A stretch of DNA of 33,048 nt from Halobacteriales archaeon QS_9_67_17 (GCA_003023185.1 PXSB01000012.1:11209-44256); one strand, 5' to 3'. Numbered from the stretch's first letter, positions 22,914-31,906 are shown. Notes: a model not told the origin generated them from the sequence alone. Made by a program: numbers and translations.

Positions 22914-24218
22914 ATGCGGGGTGTCGTGCTCGGCGGGACGAGTTCGGGAACCGGGAAGACGGTGGCGACGCTGGCGACGATTCGGGCCTTGCAGGCCGAC
23001 GGGTGGACGGTCCAGCCCGCGAAGGCCGGGCCGGATTTCATCGACCCCAGCCACCACGCGCAGGTGACTGACGCTCCTTCGCGCACGCTGGATCCGTGGC
23101 TGCAGGGCACCGGTGGCCTCCGGCGCAACTACGCGCGGGGTGACGGTGACCTCTGTGTCGTGGAGGGAATGATGGGGCTGTACGACGGGTCGGTCGCCAG
23201 CACGGCGAGCGTGGCCGAGGGACTCGACCTGCCGGTCGTGCTCGTGGTCGACGCCTCGGCCGGGATGCAGAGCGTCGGCGCGACGGCGCTCGGCTTCCGC
23301 GAGTACGCCGCCGAGGCGGGCCACGAGGTCGAGGTCGCGGGCGTGCTCGCACAGCGCGCGCACGGCGGCCGCCACGCCGACGGCATCCGCGAGGCGCTCC
23401 CCGACGGCATCCGCTATCTGGGTCGGATACCGCCGGACGACCGGCTGGAGATACCCGACCGCCATCTCGGACTGGCGATGGGCGAGGAGGCGTCGCTCTC
23501 CGCGGACGCGCTTGCGGACGCGGTGGCCAACATCGACGGCGAGGCGCTCGCGGAGTTGGCGCGAGAACCGCCCGCTGGTCCCGACTCGGAGCCGCGACCG
23601 GCGACCGACGCGACCGTTGCGGTCGCGGCCGGGCCGGCCTTCGCCTTCCGGTATCCGGCGACCGTCGAACGGTTGCGCGAGCGGGCCACGGTCGCCACGT
23701 TCGACCCCGTCGCGGGTGACCCGCTGCCGGCGTGTGACGGCGTCTACCTGCCGGGTGGGTATCCGGAACTGCACGCCGCCGCGCTCGCGGACGCGACTGC
23801 GCTCGACACGCTCGGAACGCGTGCGGCCGATGGACTCCCCGTCTACGGCGAGTGCGGCGGACTGATGGCGCTCGGGGAGACGCTCACCGTCGACGGCGAG
23901 ACGCACGCGATGGCCGGTGCACTGCCCGTCGAGACGCGGATGTGCGACCGGTATCAGGCGTTAGACCACGTCGAACTCGAAGCGCGCCGGGAGACGCTCA
24001 CGGCGGGGGCAGACGACCGTCTGCGCGGCCACGAGTTCCACTACTCCGAGCCGACGGTCGCCGGCGACGCCCGGTTCGCGTTTGACGTAGTGCGAGGCGA
24101 GGGGATCACCGACGAGCGCGAAGGGCTGTGTGAGCACGCGACGCTCGGTACCTACTGTCACGTGCATCCGGAGAGCGGCGCATTCGACGCGTTCCTCGAC
24201 CGGTTGGCGCACCGATAA
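22914..24218 (+). CDS. cbiA: Cobyrinate a,c-diamide synthase (CbiA/CobB)
   Basis: A 434-residue ATP- and glutamine-dependent amidotransferase that converts cobyrinate (or its hydrogenobyrinate form) to the a,c-diamide in adenosylcobalamin synthesis. The N-terminal dethiobiotin-synthetase-like domain has the P-loop GGTSSGTGKT (7-16), AGPDFIDPSHH (38-48) and the EGMMGLYDG motif (84-92). The C-terminal class I glutamine amidotransferase domain has LPGGYPE (279-285), the catalytic Cys314 in YGECGGL and HEFHYS near residue 380. Length and domain order are normal and complete. The ATG at 22914 precedes the P-loop domain directly. No other corrin gene is adjacent, so it stands alone with its own possible operator region, followed by a UPF0058 gene. 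Confidence 0.94.
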   Translation: MRGVVLGGTSSGTGKTVATLATIRALQADGWTVQPAKAGPDFIDPSHHAQVTDAPSRTLDPWLQGTGGLRRNYARGDGDLCVVEGMMGLYDGSVASTASVAEGLDLPVVLVVDASAGMQSVGATALGFREYAAEAGHEVEVAGVLAQRAHGGRHADGIREALPDGIRYLGRIPPDDRLEIPDRHLGLAMGEEASLSADALADAVANIDGEALAELAREPPAGPDSEPRPATDATVAVAAGPAFAFRYPATVERLRERATVATFDPVAGDPLPACDGVYLPGGYPELHAAALADATALDTLGTRAADGLPVYGECGGLMALGETLTVDGETHAMAGALPVETRMCDRYQALDHVELEARRETLTAGADDRLRGHEFHYSEPTVAGDARFAFDVVRGEGITDEREGLCEHATLGTYCHVHPESGAFDAFLDRLAHR

Positions 24219-24278
24219 CTGAAGCGACCGAACACGTTAGGTATCGATTTCGTCCGTGTGGCGGGCGCACCGAGTAGT

Positions 24279-24524
24279 ATGCGGAAGCAGGAACTCATCC
24301 ACGTTCACGAACTGCTCGCGGCGGTCGAACGGTTCTGCGAGTGTGAACTCGGCGTGCGCGTCGACGCGCCGGAGTACGAGTCGATGCGCGTCCGACCGCA
24401 CGCCATCCACGCGGCGAAAGCACGCCACGAGACGGCGGTGTTTCACCTCGCCGAGACAATCGACGAGGCGATGACCGATGCAGTCGCAACAGAGAAACCC
24501 GCCCCGGAAATGGCGGCGGACTGA
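24279..24524 (+). CDS. UPF0058 family protein
   Basis: An 81-residue helical protein beginning MRKQELIHVHELLAAVERFC, the characteristic start of the archaeal UPF0058 family, with a second helix around KARHETAVFHLAETIDEAM. Members are small, soluble and of unknown function. The ATG at 24279 is chosen because the family begins with M-R-K-Q-E-L; the upstream in-frame start at 24258 adds seven unrelated residues. It follows cbiA by 60 nt on the same strand, and its stop is 1 nt from the stop of the convergent glmS. Confidence 0.85.
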   Translation: MRKQELIHVHELLAAVERFCECELGVRVDAPEYESMRVRPHAIHAAKARHETAVFHLAETIDEAMTDAVATEKPAPEMAAD

Positions 24525-24525
24525 C

Positions 24526-26316
24526 CTACTCGACGGTCACCGACTTCGCGAGGTTGCGCGGCTTGTCTATCGGCCGGTCGAGCGCGTCCGCGACGTGGTA
24601 GGCGAACAGTTGGAGTTGGACGTTGGCGAGGACGGCCGCCGTCCGCGGATGCGTGTCGGGAATATCGAGGACCCGGTCCGCGTACCGCGCCACGTTGCTC
24701 ACCCCGTCGGTGACGGCGACGACGGGCGCAGAGCGCGCCTCGACCTCCTTCACGTTGCCGATAGTTTTGCGCGCGGCTTCGCCGTCGCCGGTGACGACGG
24801 CGATTACCGGCGTGTTCTCCGTGACGAGCGCGAGCGTGCCGTGTTTGAGTTCGCCGGCCGCGAACCCCTCCGCGTGGGCGTAGGAGATCTCCTTCAGCTT
24901 CAGTGCCCCCTCCATCGCGACGGGGTAGTTGAGCCGCCGACCGATAAAGAAGAAGCCGTCGCTGTCGACGTACTCGCGGGCGACCGCGGCGGCGTCGGTG
25001 TCATCGAGCAGTGCTCGCACGTCACCCGGGAGGTCGCGCAGCGCGGCGACGAGGCGGCGAACGTCGGTGTCACCCGGGCCGGCCGTCTGCAGCGCGAGCA
25101 GATTGAGCGCGGCCAACTGCGCGGAGAACGTCTTCGAGGCCGCGACGCCGATCTCCGGGCCGGAGCGGATGAACAGCGCGTCGGCACACTCGCGTGCCAT
25201 CGTCGACCCGACGACGTTCGTCACCGCGAGCGTCCGCGCGCCGCGCCGCCGTGCCTCGCGGAGCGCCGACAGCGTGTCGGCCGTCTCCCCGGACTGTGAG
25301 ACGCCAACGACGAGGTCACCCTCGATGGGCGGCGTCTCGACGGCGTACTCGTGGGCGTAAAAGGCCCGTGCGGAGACGCCAGCCGCCCGGAACAGCGCCG
25401 CTCCGTACAGCGCGGCGTGATACGAGGTGCCGCAGGCGACGAACTGGACGCGCTCCGGGGCGGCGTCGAGATCGAGGGCCACCTGCCCGCCGAGTTCGTC
25501 GACGCGCCCCTGCAGACACTGCCGGAGCGCCCGCGGCTGTTCGTGGATCTCCTTCAGCATGTAGTGGTCGTAGCCGGATTTCCCCGTCTCCTCGGGATTC
25601 CACTCGACCGTGTCGACCGGCTTCTCGCGGCGCGTGCCGTCGGGACCGGTGACGACGTAGCCGTCGACGTCGATGCGGGCGAACTCGCCGTCGTCGAGAT
25701 ACACGACGCGGTCGGTGTACTCGCGGAACGCGGGCACGTCGCTGGCGAGATACGTCGCGTCGTCGTCCACGCCGAGGACGAGCGGCGAGTCGCGTCGGGC
25801 CGCGAAGACGGCTTCGACGCCGGCGACCGTGACCGCGACCGCAAAGCTCCCCTCGAGGCGGTCGACGGCGGCCCGGACGGCCGTCTCGGCGTCGGCACCG
25901 GCGGCGAGTTCGGCCTCGACGAGATGTGGAACGACCTCGGTGTCGGTGTCGGAGGCGAACGCGTGGCCGTCGGCGGCGAGTTCCTCGCGAAGCGTCTGAT
26001 AGTTCTCGATGATGCCGTTGTGGACGACGGCCACCTCGCCCGTGCAGTCGACGTGTGGGTGGGCGTTCTCGTCCGTCGGCGGGCCGTGCGTCGACCAGCG
26101 TGTGTGGCCGACGCCGACCCGGCCGTCGAGCGCGCGCCCGGCCAGCGCCGCTCGGAGCGCGTCAAGCTCGCCGGCCTTCTTCACCACGTCGAGGCTGTCG
26201 TTCACGAGCGCGACCCCGGCGGAGTCGTAGCCGCGATACTCCAGCGTGTCGAGCCCGGAGAGCAGTGTCCCGAGCGTGTCGCCGTCGCGGCCGACACAGC
26301 CGACGATGCCACACAT
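24526..26316 (-). CDS. glmS: Glutamine--fructose-6-phosphate aminotransferase (isomerizing)
   Basis: A 596-residue cytoplasmic enzyme making glucosamine-6-phosphate from fructose-6-phosphate and glutamine, the entry to UDP-GlcNAc. The mature N-terminal nucleophile Cys2 follows Met directly (MCGIVGCVG), with LEYRGYDSAGV and HTRWSTHGPP of the class II amidotransferase domain. Two SIS sugar-binding domains follow (FVACGTSYHA, SQSGETADT, then YPVAMEGALKLKE). It ends in the expected PRNLAKSVTVE. Length matches bacterial GlmS (about 600). The start at 26316 is fixed by the need for Cys2; a longer open frame upstream is a shadow of the GlmU-like gene. The ATG shares one base with the stop of that gene (TGATG), showing an operon. 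Confidence 0.97.
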   Translation of the reverse strand: MCGIVGCVGRDGDTLGTLLSGLDTLEYRGYDSAGVALVNDSLDVVKKAGELDALRAALAGRALDGRVGVGHTRWSTHGPPTDENAHPHVDCTGEVAVVHNGIIENYQTLREELAADGHAFASDTDTEVVPHLVEAELAAGADAETAVRAAVDRLEGSFAVAVTVAGVEAVFAARRDSPLVLGVDDDATYLASDVPAFREYTDRVVYLDDGEFARIDVDGYVVTGPDGTRREKPVDTVEWNPEETGKSGYDHYMLKEIHEQPRALRQCLQGRVDELGGQVALDLDAAPERVQFVACGTSYHAALYGAALFRAAGVSARAFYAHEYAVETPPIEGDLVVGVSQSGETADTLSALREARRRGARTLAVTNVVGSTMARECADALFIRSGPEIGVAASKTFSAQLAALNLLALQTAGPGDTDVRRLVAALRDLPGDVRALLDDTDAAAVAREYVDSDGFFFIGRRLNYPVAMEGALKLKEISYAHAEGFAAGELKHGTLALVTENTPVIAVVTGDGEAARKTIGNVKEVEARSAPVVAVTDGVSNVARYADRVLDIPDTHPRTAAVLANVQLQLFAYHVADALDRPIDKPRNLAKSVTVE

Positions 26317-27503
26317 CAGCGGACCACCCGCCCGTCTTCCGGAATGTGACCGCTGGCGACCGCGCCGACGCCGACGCGGGCGTTCGCCCCGACGAGCGTG
26401 CCGGGCACACAGCGCGCGCCGCCACCGACGGTCGCCTGATCCGCGAGCACGGCCCCTAGTCGTTCGTCGGGGAACACCCGGTCGCCGACGCGCACGTCGG
26501 CACTGCCGCCGGGGATAACGGCCCCCGGCTCGACGGCGGCGGCGGTCCCGGTCACGCAGTCGCGGACGGTCGCTCCCGTCCACACCCGCGTGTCGGCATC
26601 GAGCACGGACCGCTCGACGGCGGCGTTGGCCCCGACCGTCGTGTTGCGACCCAGCGCCGTCTCCGGGCCGACGACCGCGCCGGCACCTACCTCCGCGTCG
26701 GCACCGACGACGACCGGTCCCTGTAGCGTCGCGTCCTCGTGGACGCTGGCGGTGTGGTGGACGTACACGTCGCGGGTGCGCTGGCTCTCGGTCACCCACC
26801 CGTCCGCGAGGAGGCGGCGCGTGACCTCCAGCAGGTCCCACGGGTAGGTCGCGTCGACCCAGACGCCGTCCGTCCGAACCGCCGGAACGCCCGCCTCGTT
26901 GACCTGTGGCGTCAGTCCGTCCGTGAGGATGAGCGAGCCGTCGCGTCGGGGCGTGTCGGCCAACTGCTCGAACCAGTCGCCCGGCAGCGCGTACACCCCG
27001 GCGTTGATGAGGCGGTAGGCGTCGTCTCCGGGCTTCTCGACCAACTCGACGACTCGGTCGCCGTCGAGTTCGACCGCGCCGTACTGGCTCGCGCGGGGGG
27101 GTTCGCGCACGGCCATGACGGGTTCGTTCCCGCCGAAGCGGTCGAGCGTCGCCGTCACCGTCTCGGGGTCGATGACGCGGTCGCCGTTCACCGCGACGAA
27201 CGACCCGTCAATCGTGTCGCGTGCCTGCAACAGTGCGTGCCCGCTCCCGAGTTGTTTCGCCTGTCGGACGTACGTCACCGGCACGTCGCGGTACGTCGAG
27301 CCGAAACGTTTCTGGACGCGGTCGCGCTTGTAGCCGACGACGACGACGATGTCCTCGATCCCAGCCTCGACGAGCGCGTCGAAGACGTATTCGAGGATGG
27401 GGCGAGTGCCGGCGGGTAACATCGGCTTGGGTCGGTTGCGCGTGAGCGGGCGGAGTCGGGTCCCCTCGCCCGCCGCCAGCACGACCCCCGTCGTCACAGT
27501 CAT
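26316..27503 (-). CDS. glmU: Bifunctional sugar-1-phosphate nucleotidyltransferase/acetyltransferase (GlmU-like)
   Basis: A 395-residue two-domain enzyme. The N-terminal nucleotidyltransferase domain has LAAGEGTRLRPLTRNRPKPM (9-28), the consensus NTP-binding and catalytic site, then GSGHALL and VNGDRVID. From about residue 245 the C-terminal half is a left-handed beta-helix of hexapeptide-type repeats (VVVGADAEVGAGAVVG and so on), as in GlmU-type acetyltransferases. The usual role would be to turn glucosamine-1-phosphate into UDP-GlcNAc, which fits the coupled glmS. Archaeal proteins of this build may also be glucose-1-phosphate thymidylyltransferase-like, so donor specificity is inferred from context. 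The ATG at 27503 has a TATA box 27 nt upstream. Confidence 0.88.
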   Translation of the reverse strand: MTVTTGVVLAAGEGTRLRPLTRNRPKPMLPAGTRPILEYVFDALVEAGIEDIVVVVGYKRDRVQKRFGSTYRDVPVTYVRQAKQLGSGHALLQARDTIDGSFVAVNGDRVIDPETVTATLDRFGGNEPVMAVREPPRASQYGAVELDGDRVVELVEKPGDDAYRLINAGVYALPGDWFEQLADTPRRDGSLILTDGLTPQVNEAGVPAVRTDGVWVDATYPWDLLEVTRRLLADGWVTESQRTRDVYVHHTASVHEDATLQGPVVVGADAEVGAGAVVGPETALGRNTTVGANAAVERSVLDADTRVWTGATVRDCVTGTAAAVEPGAVIPGGSADVRVGDRVFPDERLGAVLADQATVGGGARCVPGTLVGANARVGVGAVASGHIPEDGRVVR

Positions 27504-27526
27504 GCCAACTTAGTTACTCGCAGTCG

Positions 27527-27533
27527 TAGTAAA
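27527..27533 (-). promoter_or_regulatory. TATA box of the glmU-glmS operon
   Basis: TTTACTA on the minus strand is centred exactly about 27 nt before the ATG at 27503, preceded by CGAAGCG. This supports a leaderless operon transcript. Confidence 0.6.
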
Positions 27534-27543
27534 CGCTTCGGCC

Positions 27544-27768
27544 TCAGTCGTACATCCGGTCGTCCACCTCGGGGAAGTCGATGGAGCCCTCACCGAGGCG
27601 GGCCTGCACCCGACTCCGGTACAGCAACATCGCCAGCTGTGGGATGGCGTTCGGCTGGACCGGCATCGGCTCGTCGAACGCCTCCCCCGCCCACGCGTTG
27701 TAGTCGGCGGCGATGTCCATCGCGTCCTTGAAGGAGCGAAACATGAGCTCCTTGAACGGATCTTGCAT
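27544..27768 (-). CDS. Small conserved-looking hypothetical protein
   Basis: A 74-residue acidic, mostly helical protein beginning MQDPFKELMFRSFKDAMDIA, with no signal or membrane segment. It looks like a real haloarchaeal gene by acidity and GC-rich third positions. The family is not recognised with certainty. The ATG at 27768 is preferred to a TTG at 27774. It is divergent from the photolyase gene and ends 41 nt before the glmU start on the same strand; the glmU TATA box lies in that gap. Confidence 0.65.
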   Translation of the reverse strand: MQDPFKELMFRSFKDAMDIAADYNAWAGEAFDEPMPVQPNAIPQLAMLLYRSRVQARLGEGSIDFPEVDDRMYD

Positions 27769-27868
27769 ACGCAACGTTCGGGGGCCGGCCTCTTACGCCC
27801 GCTGGTCTCGGCCGAACGCGGGTCGCCGCGGAGGGCAGACACAAGCCGCTGCCGCTCTAACCGTAGGT

Positions 27869-29236
27869 GTGAACGTATTCTGGCACCAGCGCGACCTCCG
27901 ACTCCCAGACAACCGAGGCCTCACCGTCGCCACCAACGACGGACCGACGGTGGGCGTCTACGTCGTCGACTCAAACGTACTCGGCAGCGTCGGGAAGCGA
28001 CAGCGCGCGTTCCTGCTCGCCGGCGTCCGCGCGCTGAAGCAGGCGTACCGTGACCGAGGGAGCGACCTGCTTGTGCGGTCCGGTCCCGCCGTCGACGCGC
28101 TCGCAGATATCTGTGCGGATCTCGACGCGGAGACGGTGTACTACAACACCCACTATCGGCCGTCGCGGCGCAACCGACAGCGACGGGTCGACACGCGACT
28201 CGACACGGAGCGGGTGTCCGACCTGACGCTCGTCGACCCAGCGCGGCTCGACCCGGGCCACGAGACGCACAGCCAGTTCAAGCGCGCGTGGACCGATCTG
28301 CCGATACTCCCGGCGCTCGACGCGCCCGACGACAACCTCGCGGACGTGACCGACGCGACGACCGTGCCCGACGTGGAGGCGGATATCGACCTTCCCGAGG
28401 CCGGCTACGAGGCCGCCCGCGCCCGGCTCGACTCGTTCGTCGCGGACGGCATCGAGTCGTACAGCGCGACCAGAGACGACATGACGGCCGCCGTCGAGCG
28501 GCCGGCGAACTCCGTGTCGCGCATGTCGCCGTATCTCGCGACCGGGATGATCGGCATCCGGGAGACGTACGGCGCGGCGACGAGCGCGCACGACGCGGCG
28601 GACGGCCGCACGCGAAAACAGGTCGACAAGTACCGCGACGAGCTGTCGTGGCGCGAGTACAACTACTATCTGCTGTACCACGAACCGACGCTCTTGACCG
28701 ACAACTACGTTGATTTCCCGAACGACATCGCGTGGCGCGAGGACGACGACGGGTTCGAGGCGTGGAAACGCGGCGAGACGGGGTATCCGCTGGTCGACGC
28801 CGGGATGCGACAGCTCGCCCGCGAGGGGTACATGCACAATCGTACCCGACAGGTGACCGCATCGTTCCTGACGAAACACCTGCTCGTCGACTGGCGGAAG
28901 GGTGCCCGCTGGTTCACGAAGCAGTTACTCGACCACGACCCCGCCTCCAACTACGGCGGCTGGCAGTGGGTCGCCTCGACGGGCACCGACTCCGTCGACG
29001 TTCGCATCTTTGACCCGGTCAGCCAGATGGCGAAGTACGACGACGACGCCGTCTACGTCACCGAGTACGTCCCCGAACTGGCGGGCGTCGACCCCGAGAC
29101 GATAATCGAGTGGCCGAACCTCTCACGCGGCGAGCGCGAGTCGCTCGCGCCCGACTACGCACACCCCATCGTCGACCGGAACGAGGGGTACGAGCGCGCA
29201 CAGCGCGTCTTCGAGACGGCACTCGGCAAGCGGTGA
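27869..29236 (+). CDS. phr2: Deoxyribodipyrimidine photolyase (cryptochrome/photolyase family)
   Basis: A 455-residue light-dependent DNA repair enzyme that splits cyclobutane pyrimidine dimers using FADH-. The N-terminal antenna domain begins VNVFWHQRDLRLPDN, the photolyase start W-x-x-R-D-L-R, which fixes a GTG start at 27869; the open frame extends further upstream but overlaps the divergent small gene. The FAD domain has SWREYNYYLLYHEP (about 265), ETGYPLVDAGMRQL, MHNRTRQVTASFLTKHL and NYGGWQWVASTGTDS. These motifs are the classic DNA-binding and FAD-contact segments of class I CPD photolyases. Haloarchaea usually carry such a gene (phr2), consistent with strong sunlight exposure. No unusual features were seen. 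Confidence 0.94.
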   Translation: MNVFWHQRDLRLPDNRGLTVATNDGPTVGVYVVDSNVLGSVGKRQRAFLLAGVRALKQAYRDRGSDLLVRSGPAVDALADICADLDAETVYYNTHYRPSRRNRQRRVDTRLDTERVSDLTLVDPARLDPGHETHSQFKRAWTDLPILPALDAPDDNLADVTDATTVPDVEADIDLPEAGYEAARARLDSFVADGIESYSATRDDMTAAVERPANSVSRMSPYLATGMIGIRETYGAATSAHDAADGRTRKQVDKYRDELSWREYNYYLLYHEPTLLTDNYVDFPNDIAWREDDDGFEAWKRGETGYPLVDAGMRQLAREGYMHNRTRQVTASFLTKHLLVDWRKGARWFTKQLLDHDPASNYGGWQWVASTGTDSVDVRIFDPVSQMAKYDDDAVYVTEYVPELAGVDPETIIEWPNLSRGERESLAPDYAHPIVDRNEGYERAQRVFETALGKR

Positions 29237-29253
29237 GAGCCGAGCCGAGGTGG

Positions 29254-30057
29254 CTACAGCACCGTCACGAGCCCGCCGACGACCGCCAGCCCGCCGAGAC
29301 CGAGACAGACGAGCCAGAACGCGACGCGTGCAACGACCCGGAGCAGCGCGTCGATAGTGAGATAGCCGACGAGCGCGCTCACGGCGACGGCGACGAGCGC
29401 GGCGGTCGGTGACAGCGTCGGCACGCCGTCCGCGAGCACGAGCAGTCCGGCACCGAGCGCCGCCGGAATGGAGAGGAGGAAGGAGAGCCGGAACGACGCC
29501 TCGGGATCGTAACCGCGCAGGAGCAGCGCCGAGACAGTCGATCCCGACCGCGAGATGCCCGGCAGGATAGCGAGTCCTTGCAACACGCCGACGAGCAGCG
29601 CGTCGCCGAGCGTCGGCTCCGTCCGGTCGCCCAGCCGCGCGCTCGCAACGCGCTGGAGGACGCCCGTAGCGACGAGCAGGAGGCCGATGAGCACGATGAA
29701 CGTGCCACCCGCGAGCACGGGAAACAGTTCCTCCAACGTGGCGTAGGCGGCGATACCGACGCCGCCGGAGACGAGCGTCGCAAGCCCGAGAAACGTCAGG
29801 TCAGGCGTCGCGCCCGGCGCGGCGGGTCGCCACGACGGCAGTTCGCGCAGCAGTGCCGTTATCTCGCCGCGGTAGTAGACGGTCGCGGCGAGCGCCGTGC
29901 CGACGTGGAGAAACAGCGCGAACTCCGTGGCCGCGCTCGGCGGCAACCCCTCGACGACCGACAGGTACAGGGCGATGTTCCCCTCCGAGGAGATGGGTAG
30001 CCACTCGAAGATGCCCTGTAGCACGCCGACGACGACCGCGAGCCACAGCCGGTCCAT
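29254..30057 (-). CDS. uppP: Undecaprenyl-diphosphatase family protein (UppP/BacA)
   Basis: A 267-residue polytopic membrane enzyme with about eight hydrophobic helices. Motif 1 is QGIFEWLPISSEGN (14-27), with the Glu-Trp-Leu-Pro-Ile-Ser-Ser core, and motif 2 is GISRSGST (167-174); both are diagnostic of UppP phosphatases. These dephosphorylate a polyprenyl diphosphate so the carrier lipid can be reused. In archaea the carrier is dolichyl-type, so the gene probably serves N-glycosylation or surface polysaccharide synthesis, consistent with the cassette and sugar-nucleotide genes in this window. It converges on the photolyase with a 17-nt gap and sits 81 nt downstream of a membrane protein gene on the same strand. 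Confidence 0.93.
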   Translation of the reverse strand: MDRLWLAVVVGVLQGIFEWLPISSEGNIALYLSVVEGLPPSAATEFALFLHVGTALAATVYYRGEITALLRELPSWRPAAPGATPDLTFLGLATLVSGGVGIAAYATLEELFPVLAGGTFIVLIGLLLVATGVLQRVASARLGDRTEPTLGDALLVGVLQGLAILPGISRSGSTVSALLLRGYDPEASFRLSFLLSIPAALGAGLLVLADGVPTLSPTAALVAVAVSALVGYLTIDALLRVVARVAFWLVCLGLGGLAVVGGLVTVL

Positions 30058-30138
30058 ACCCGGACAGGTCGGCCGGCGTGCTTGAACCCGGCGGTTCCGG
30101 CCGCTGTCGCTTTACCCCCGCGCGCTGGAGGCGACTGC

Positions 30139-31050
30139 TCAGGCCTCTCCGCGTAGTTCCGCACAGTCGATCAGGCCGATAGTGTGTCTCCTGTCGAGCG
30201 TCGGACGCTCGTGGACGAGCCGTATCCGGCAGTCACCCTCAACGCCGACGGTGACCGTATCGCCCGGGCTGACGACCGTCGTGCCGTCGGGACCGGTAGA
30301 GACGCTCCCCTGCCACGGTCCCGGCTCGACCTGTTCCGCGTCGTCCACGTCGGCGAACCCTTCACCGGTGAGGACCAGACGGTCCACCGCAACATCGTCC
30401 CCGCCGTCGTGTCGGATCGTCACGACACCCCGGTCACCGTCGACCGCGGTGTAGTTCCCGTCGAACGCCACCTGTGGGGCCCGAAGCTGGTTGGTATCGA
30501 CGACGCTCCCCTGAAGTCCGGCACCGACTGCGGCACCCGTTCCGATGCCGACCACGACGAGGATGCCGACCGCGACGTGGGCGAACTGTGCGGGTGCGAG
30601 CCGGCGGAGACCGGCCACCCCGGCGCGGCGATGGGCGACGGCAAGTGCCGTGGCGATAACCGCGAGGAGGGCGGCCGCCACCTCGAACGGCGTAATCGCC
30701 GGCGGATAGCTCGTCGTCCACAGGACGCCGACTGGCAGCCCGGGGACTGTTGCCAGTGCCGCGGTGAGAAGCGCAGCCGTCCGAACGCGGTCGTCGCCGG
30801 CGAGCAACCGATAGCCGCCGACCGCGAGTGGGACGAGCGCGATGGACGCGAGAAGTGCGACCGACGCGACCTGTCCGAACTGCGCCGCGAACCGCGCGGC
30901 TGCGTCCGACCCGTCGGGCGTGAGATAGTAGTGCCCGCCGGGTATCGGTCCGAACGACATATTGGCCGCGACCCCGACTGCGGCCGACGTAACTGCCGTG
31001 ACGAACGTCAGCGCGAACGCGACGCCGAGGAAGCGGTGTTCCGGCTTCAT
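30139..31050 (-). CDS. Membrane protein with C-terminal pilin-like beta domain
   Basis: A 303-residue protein with about five predicted transmembrane helices in the first 175 residues (roughly 7-29, 60-82, 90-110, 117-140, 153-175), then a soluble domain of about 125 residues. That domain has the pattern of haloarchaeal pilin beta-domains: VVTIRHDGGDDVAVDRLVLT and, later, VVSPGDTVTVGVEGDCRIRLVH. Two cysteines near the C-terminus (GDCR and IDCA) could pair if the domain is outside the cell. I do not recognise the full-length family. The ATG at 31050 is 1 nt after the stop of the upstream gene, so the two are coupled. Confidence 0.7.
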   Translation of the reverse strand: MKPEHRFLGVAFALTFVTAVTSAAVGVAANMSFGPIPGGHYYLTPDGSDAAARFAAQFGQVASVALLASIALVPLAVGGYRLLAGDDRVRTAALLTAALATVPGLPVGVLWTTSYPPAITPFEVAAALLAVIATALAVAHRRAGVAGLRRLAPAQFAHVAVGILVVVGIGTGAAVGAGLQGSVVDTNQLRAPQVAFDGNYTAVDGDRGVVTIRHDGGDDVAVDRLVLTGEGFADVDDAEQVEPGPWQGSVSTGPDGTTVVSPGDTVTVGVEGDCRIRLVHERPTLDRRHTIGLIDCAELRGEA

Positions 31051-31051
31051 C

Positions 31052-31723
31052 TCAGGGGAACAGCGCGTAGACAGCCAACCCGAGCGCAGGCGCGAGCAAC
31101 GCGGTTAGCACGGTCAGATAGGCGAACGCGGTCCGCCGTTTCAGCGCGTTGTCCGGGAACAGCCCGGAGGCGTAGCGGTAGCCGACCACCTCGGCGACAG
31201 CGAAGAACGCCACGGTGGGGACGGAGACCAGCAACCGCGCGACCGTACACGAGACCGGTCCGCAGTCGGTGGCGAACTCCACGGCTTCGGGGTAGGTGGG
31301 CTGTACCCGCGCGGCCTCGTCCACGGTGAGCCCCTGCCGCTCGACCCACTCAGCCAGCGGTCCATCCTCGACATCCTCGAACCGGAGCGTCGGGTCGGTC
31401 GCCATTACCTCGCTGACGAGGTCGGAACGACTGTCGGCTTCCAGCAGCGCGGCCATCGCACACGGCTCACCGTTCGCCCCGACGAAACAGGGTACTCGCT
31501 CCGCGCTCCGGCGGTTCGTCGGGAAACGCCCCTGTTCCTGATACTCGTGCAGTCGGTCGAGGGTGCGCTCTCGACGGGCGGCGCGCTCCGGAGCGAGGTC
31601 GGGATCAGCATCGCGGAGGGCTCGCTCGCCACGCCGGAGGTGTGCGCGGATTCGAACCTCCTCGATTCGGCGACGCAGCAGCGAGAGTGCGCCCACGAGC
31701 CGACGAGGGCGGCGACCGAACAT
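31052..31723 (-). CDS. Two-helix membrane protein with CAMA-type domain of unknown function
   Basis: A 223-residue protein. Residues about 50-145 contain a domain with LHEYQEQGRFPTN, RVPCFVGANGEPCAMAALLE, then W.ERQGLT.DEAARVQP. I recall the same succession (FP.N, P.F....G..CAMA.L.E, GLT..EAA.IQP) from bacterial proteins of unknown function, often secreted. Two membrane helices follow (about 159-182 and 198-222). Four cysteines stand in two pairs: C79/C88 inside the domain and C154/C159 next to the membrane. The N-terminal 50 residues are very basic and look cytoplasmic. The ATG at 31723 has a TATA-like CTTACT 27 nt upstream. The gene is the first of a two-gene operon. Function is unknown. 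Confidence 0.72.
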   Translation of the reverse strand: MFGRRPRRLVGALSLLRRRIEEVRIRAHLRRGERALRDADPDLAPERAARRERTLDRLHEYQEQGRFPTNRRSAERVPCFVGANGEPCAMAALLEADSRSDLVSEVMATDPTLRFEDVEDGPLAEWVERQGLTVDEAARVQPTYPEAVEFATDCGPVSCTVARLLVSVPTVAFFAVAEVVGYRYASGLFPDNALKRRTAFAYLTVLTALLAPALGLAVYALFP

Positions 31724-31745
31724 ACCGTTGTCTTCTCAACTGCCG

Positions 31746-31752
31746 AGTAAGT
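31746..31752 (-). promoter_or_regulatory. TATA-like box of the two-gene membrane operon
   Basis: ACTTACT on the minus strand is centred about 27 nt before the ATG at 31723, following an A-rich CCCAAAAC element that may be a BRE. Confidence 0.5.
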
Positions 31753-31856
31753 GTTTTGGGGCGAGCGGGGGCTGTGGATTCGATAGCTGCTGTAATCATC
31801 AAGTAACGTTCGACGTGGTGTCGCCAGAATACGCTATCTGTGTGCGTTTCGATGGC

Positions 31857-31906
31857 TCCCGATAGTTCGGGACGGAACAGAGAAACGAGAAGCCGGTGCG
31901 GGCTTC
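31857..31906 (-). terminator. Terminator-like hairpins at the 3' end of pan
   Basis: On the minus strand GAAGCC-CGCACC-GGCTTC (31906-31889) starts within the pan stop codon and is followed by the T-rich TCGTTTCTCTGTTCC. A second hairpin, TCCCGA-TAGT-TCGGGA (31872-31857), follows. Together they look like a transcription end for pan before the membrane operon. Confidence 0.5.
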
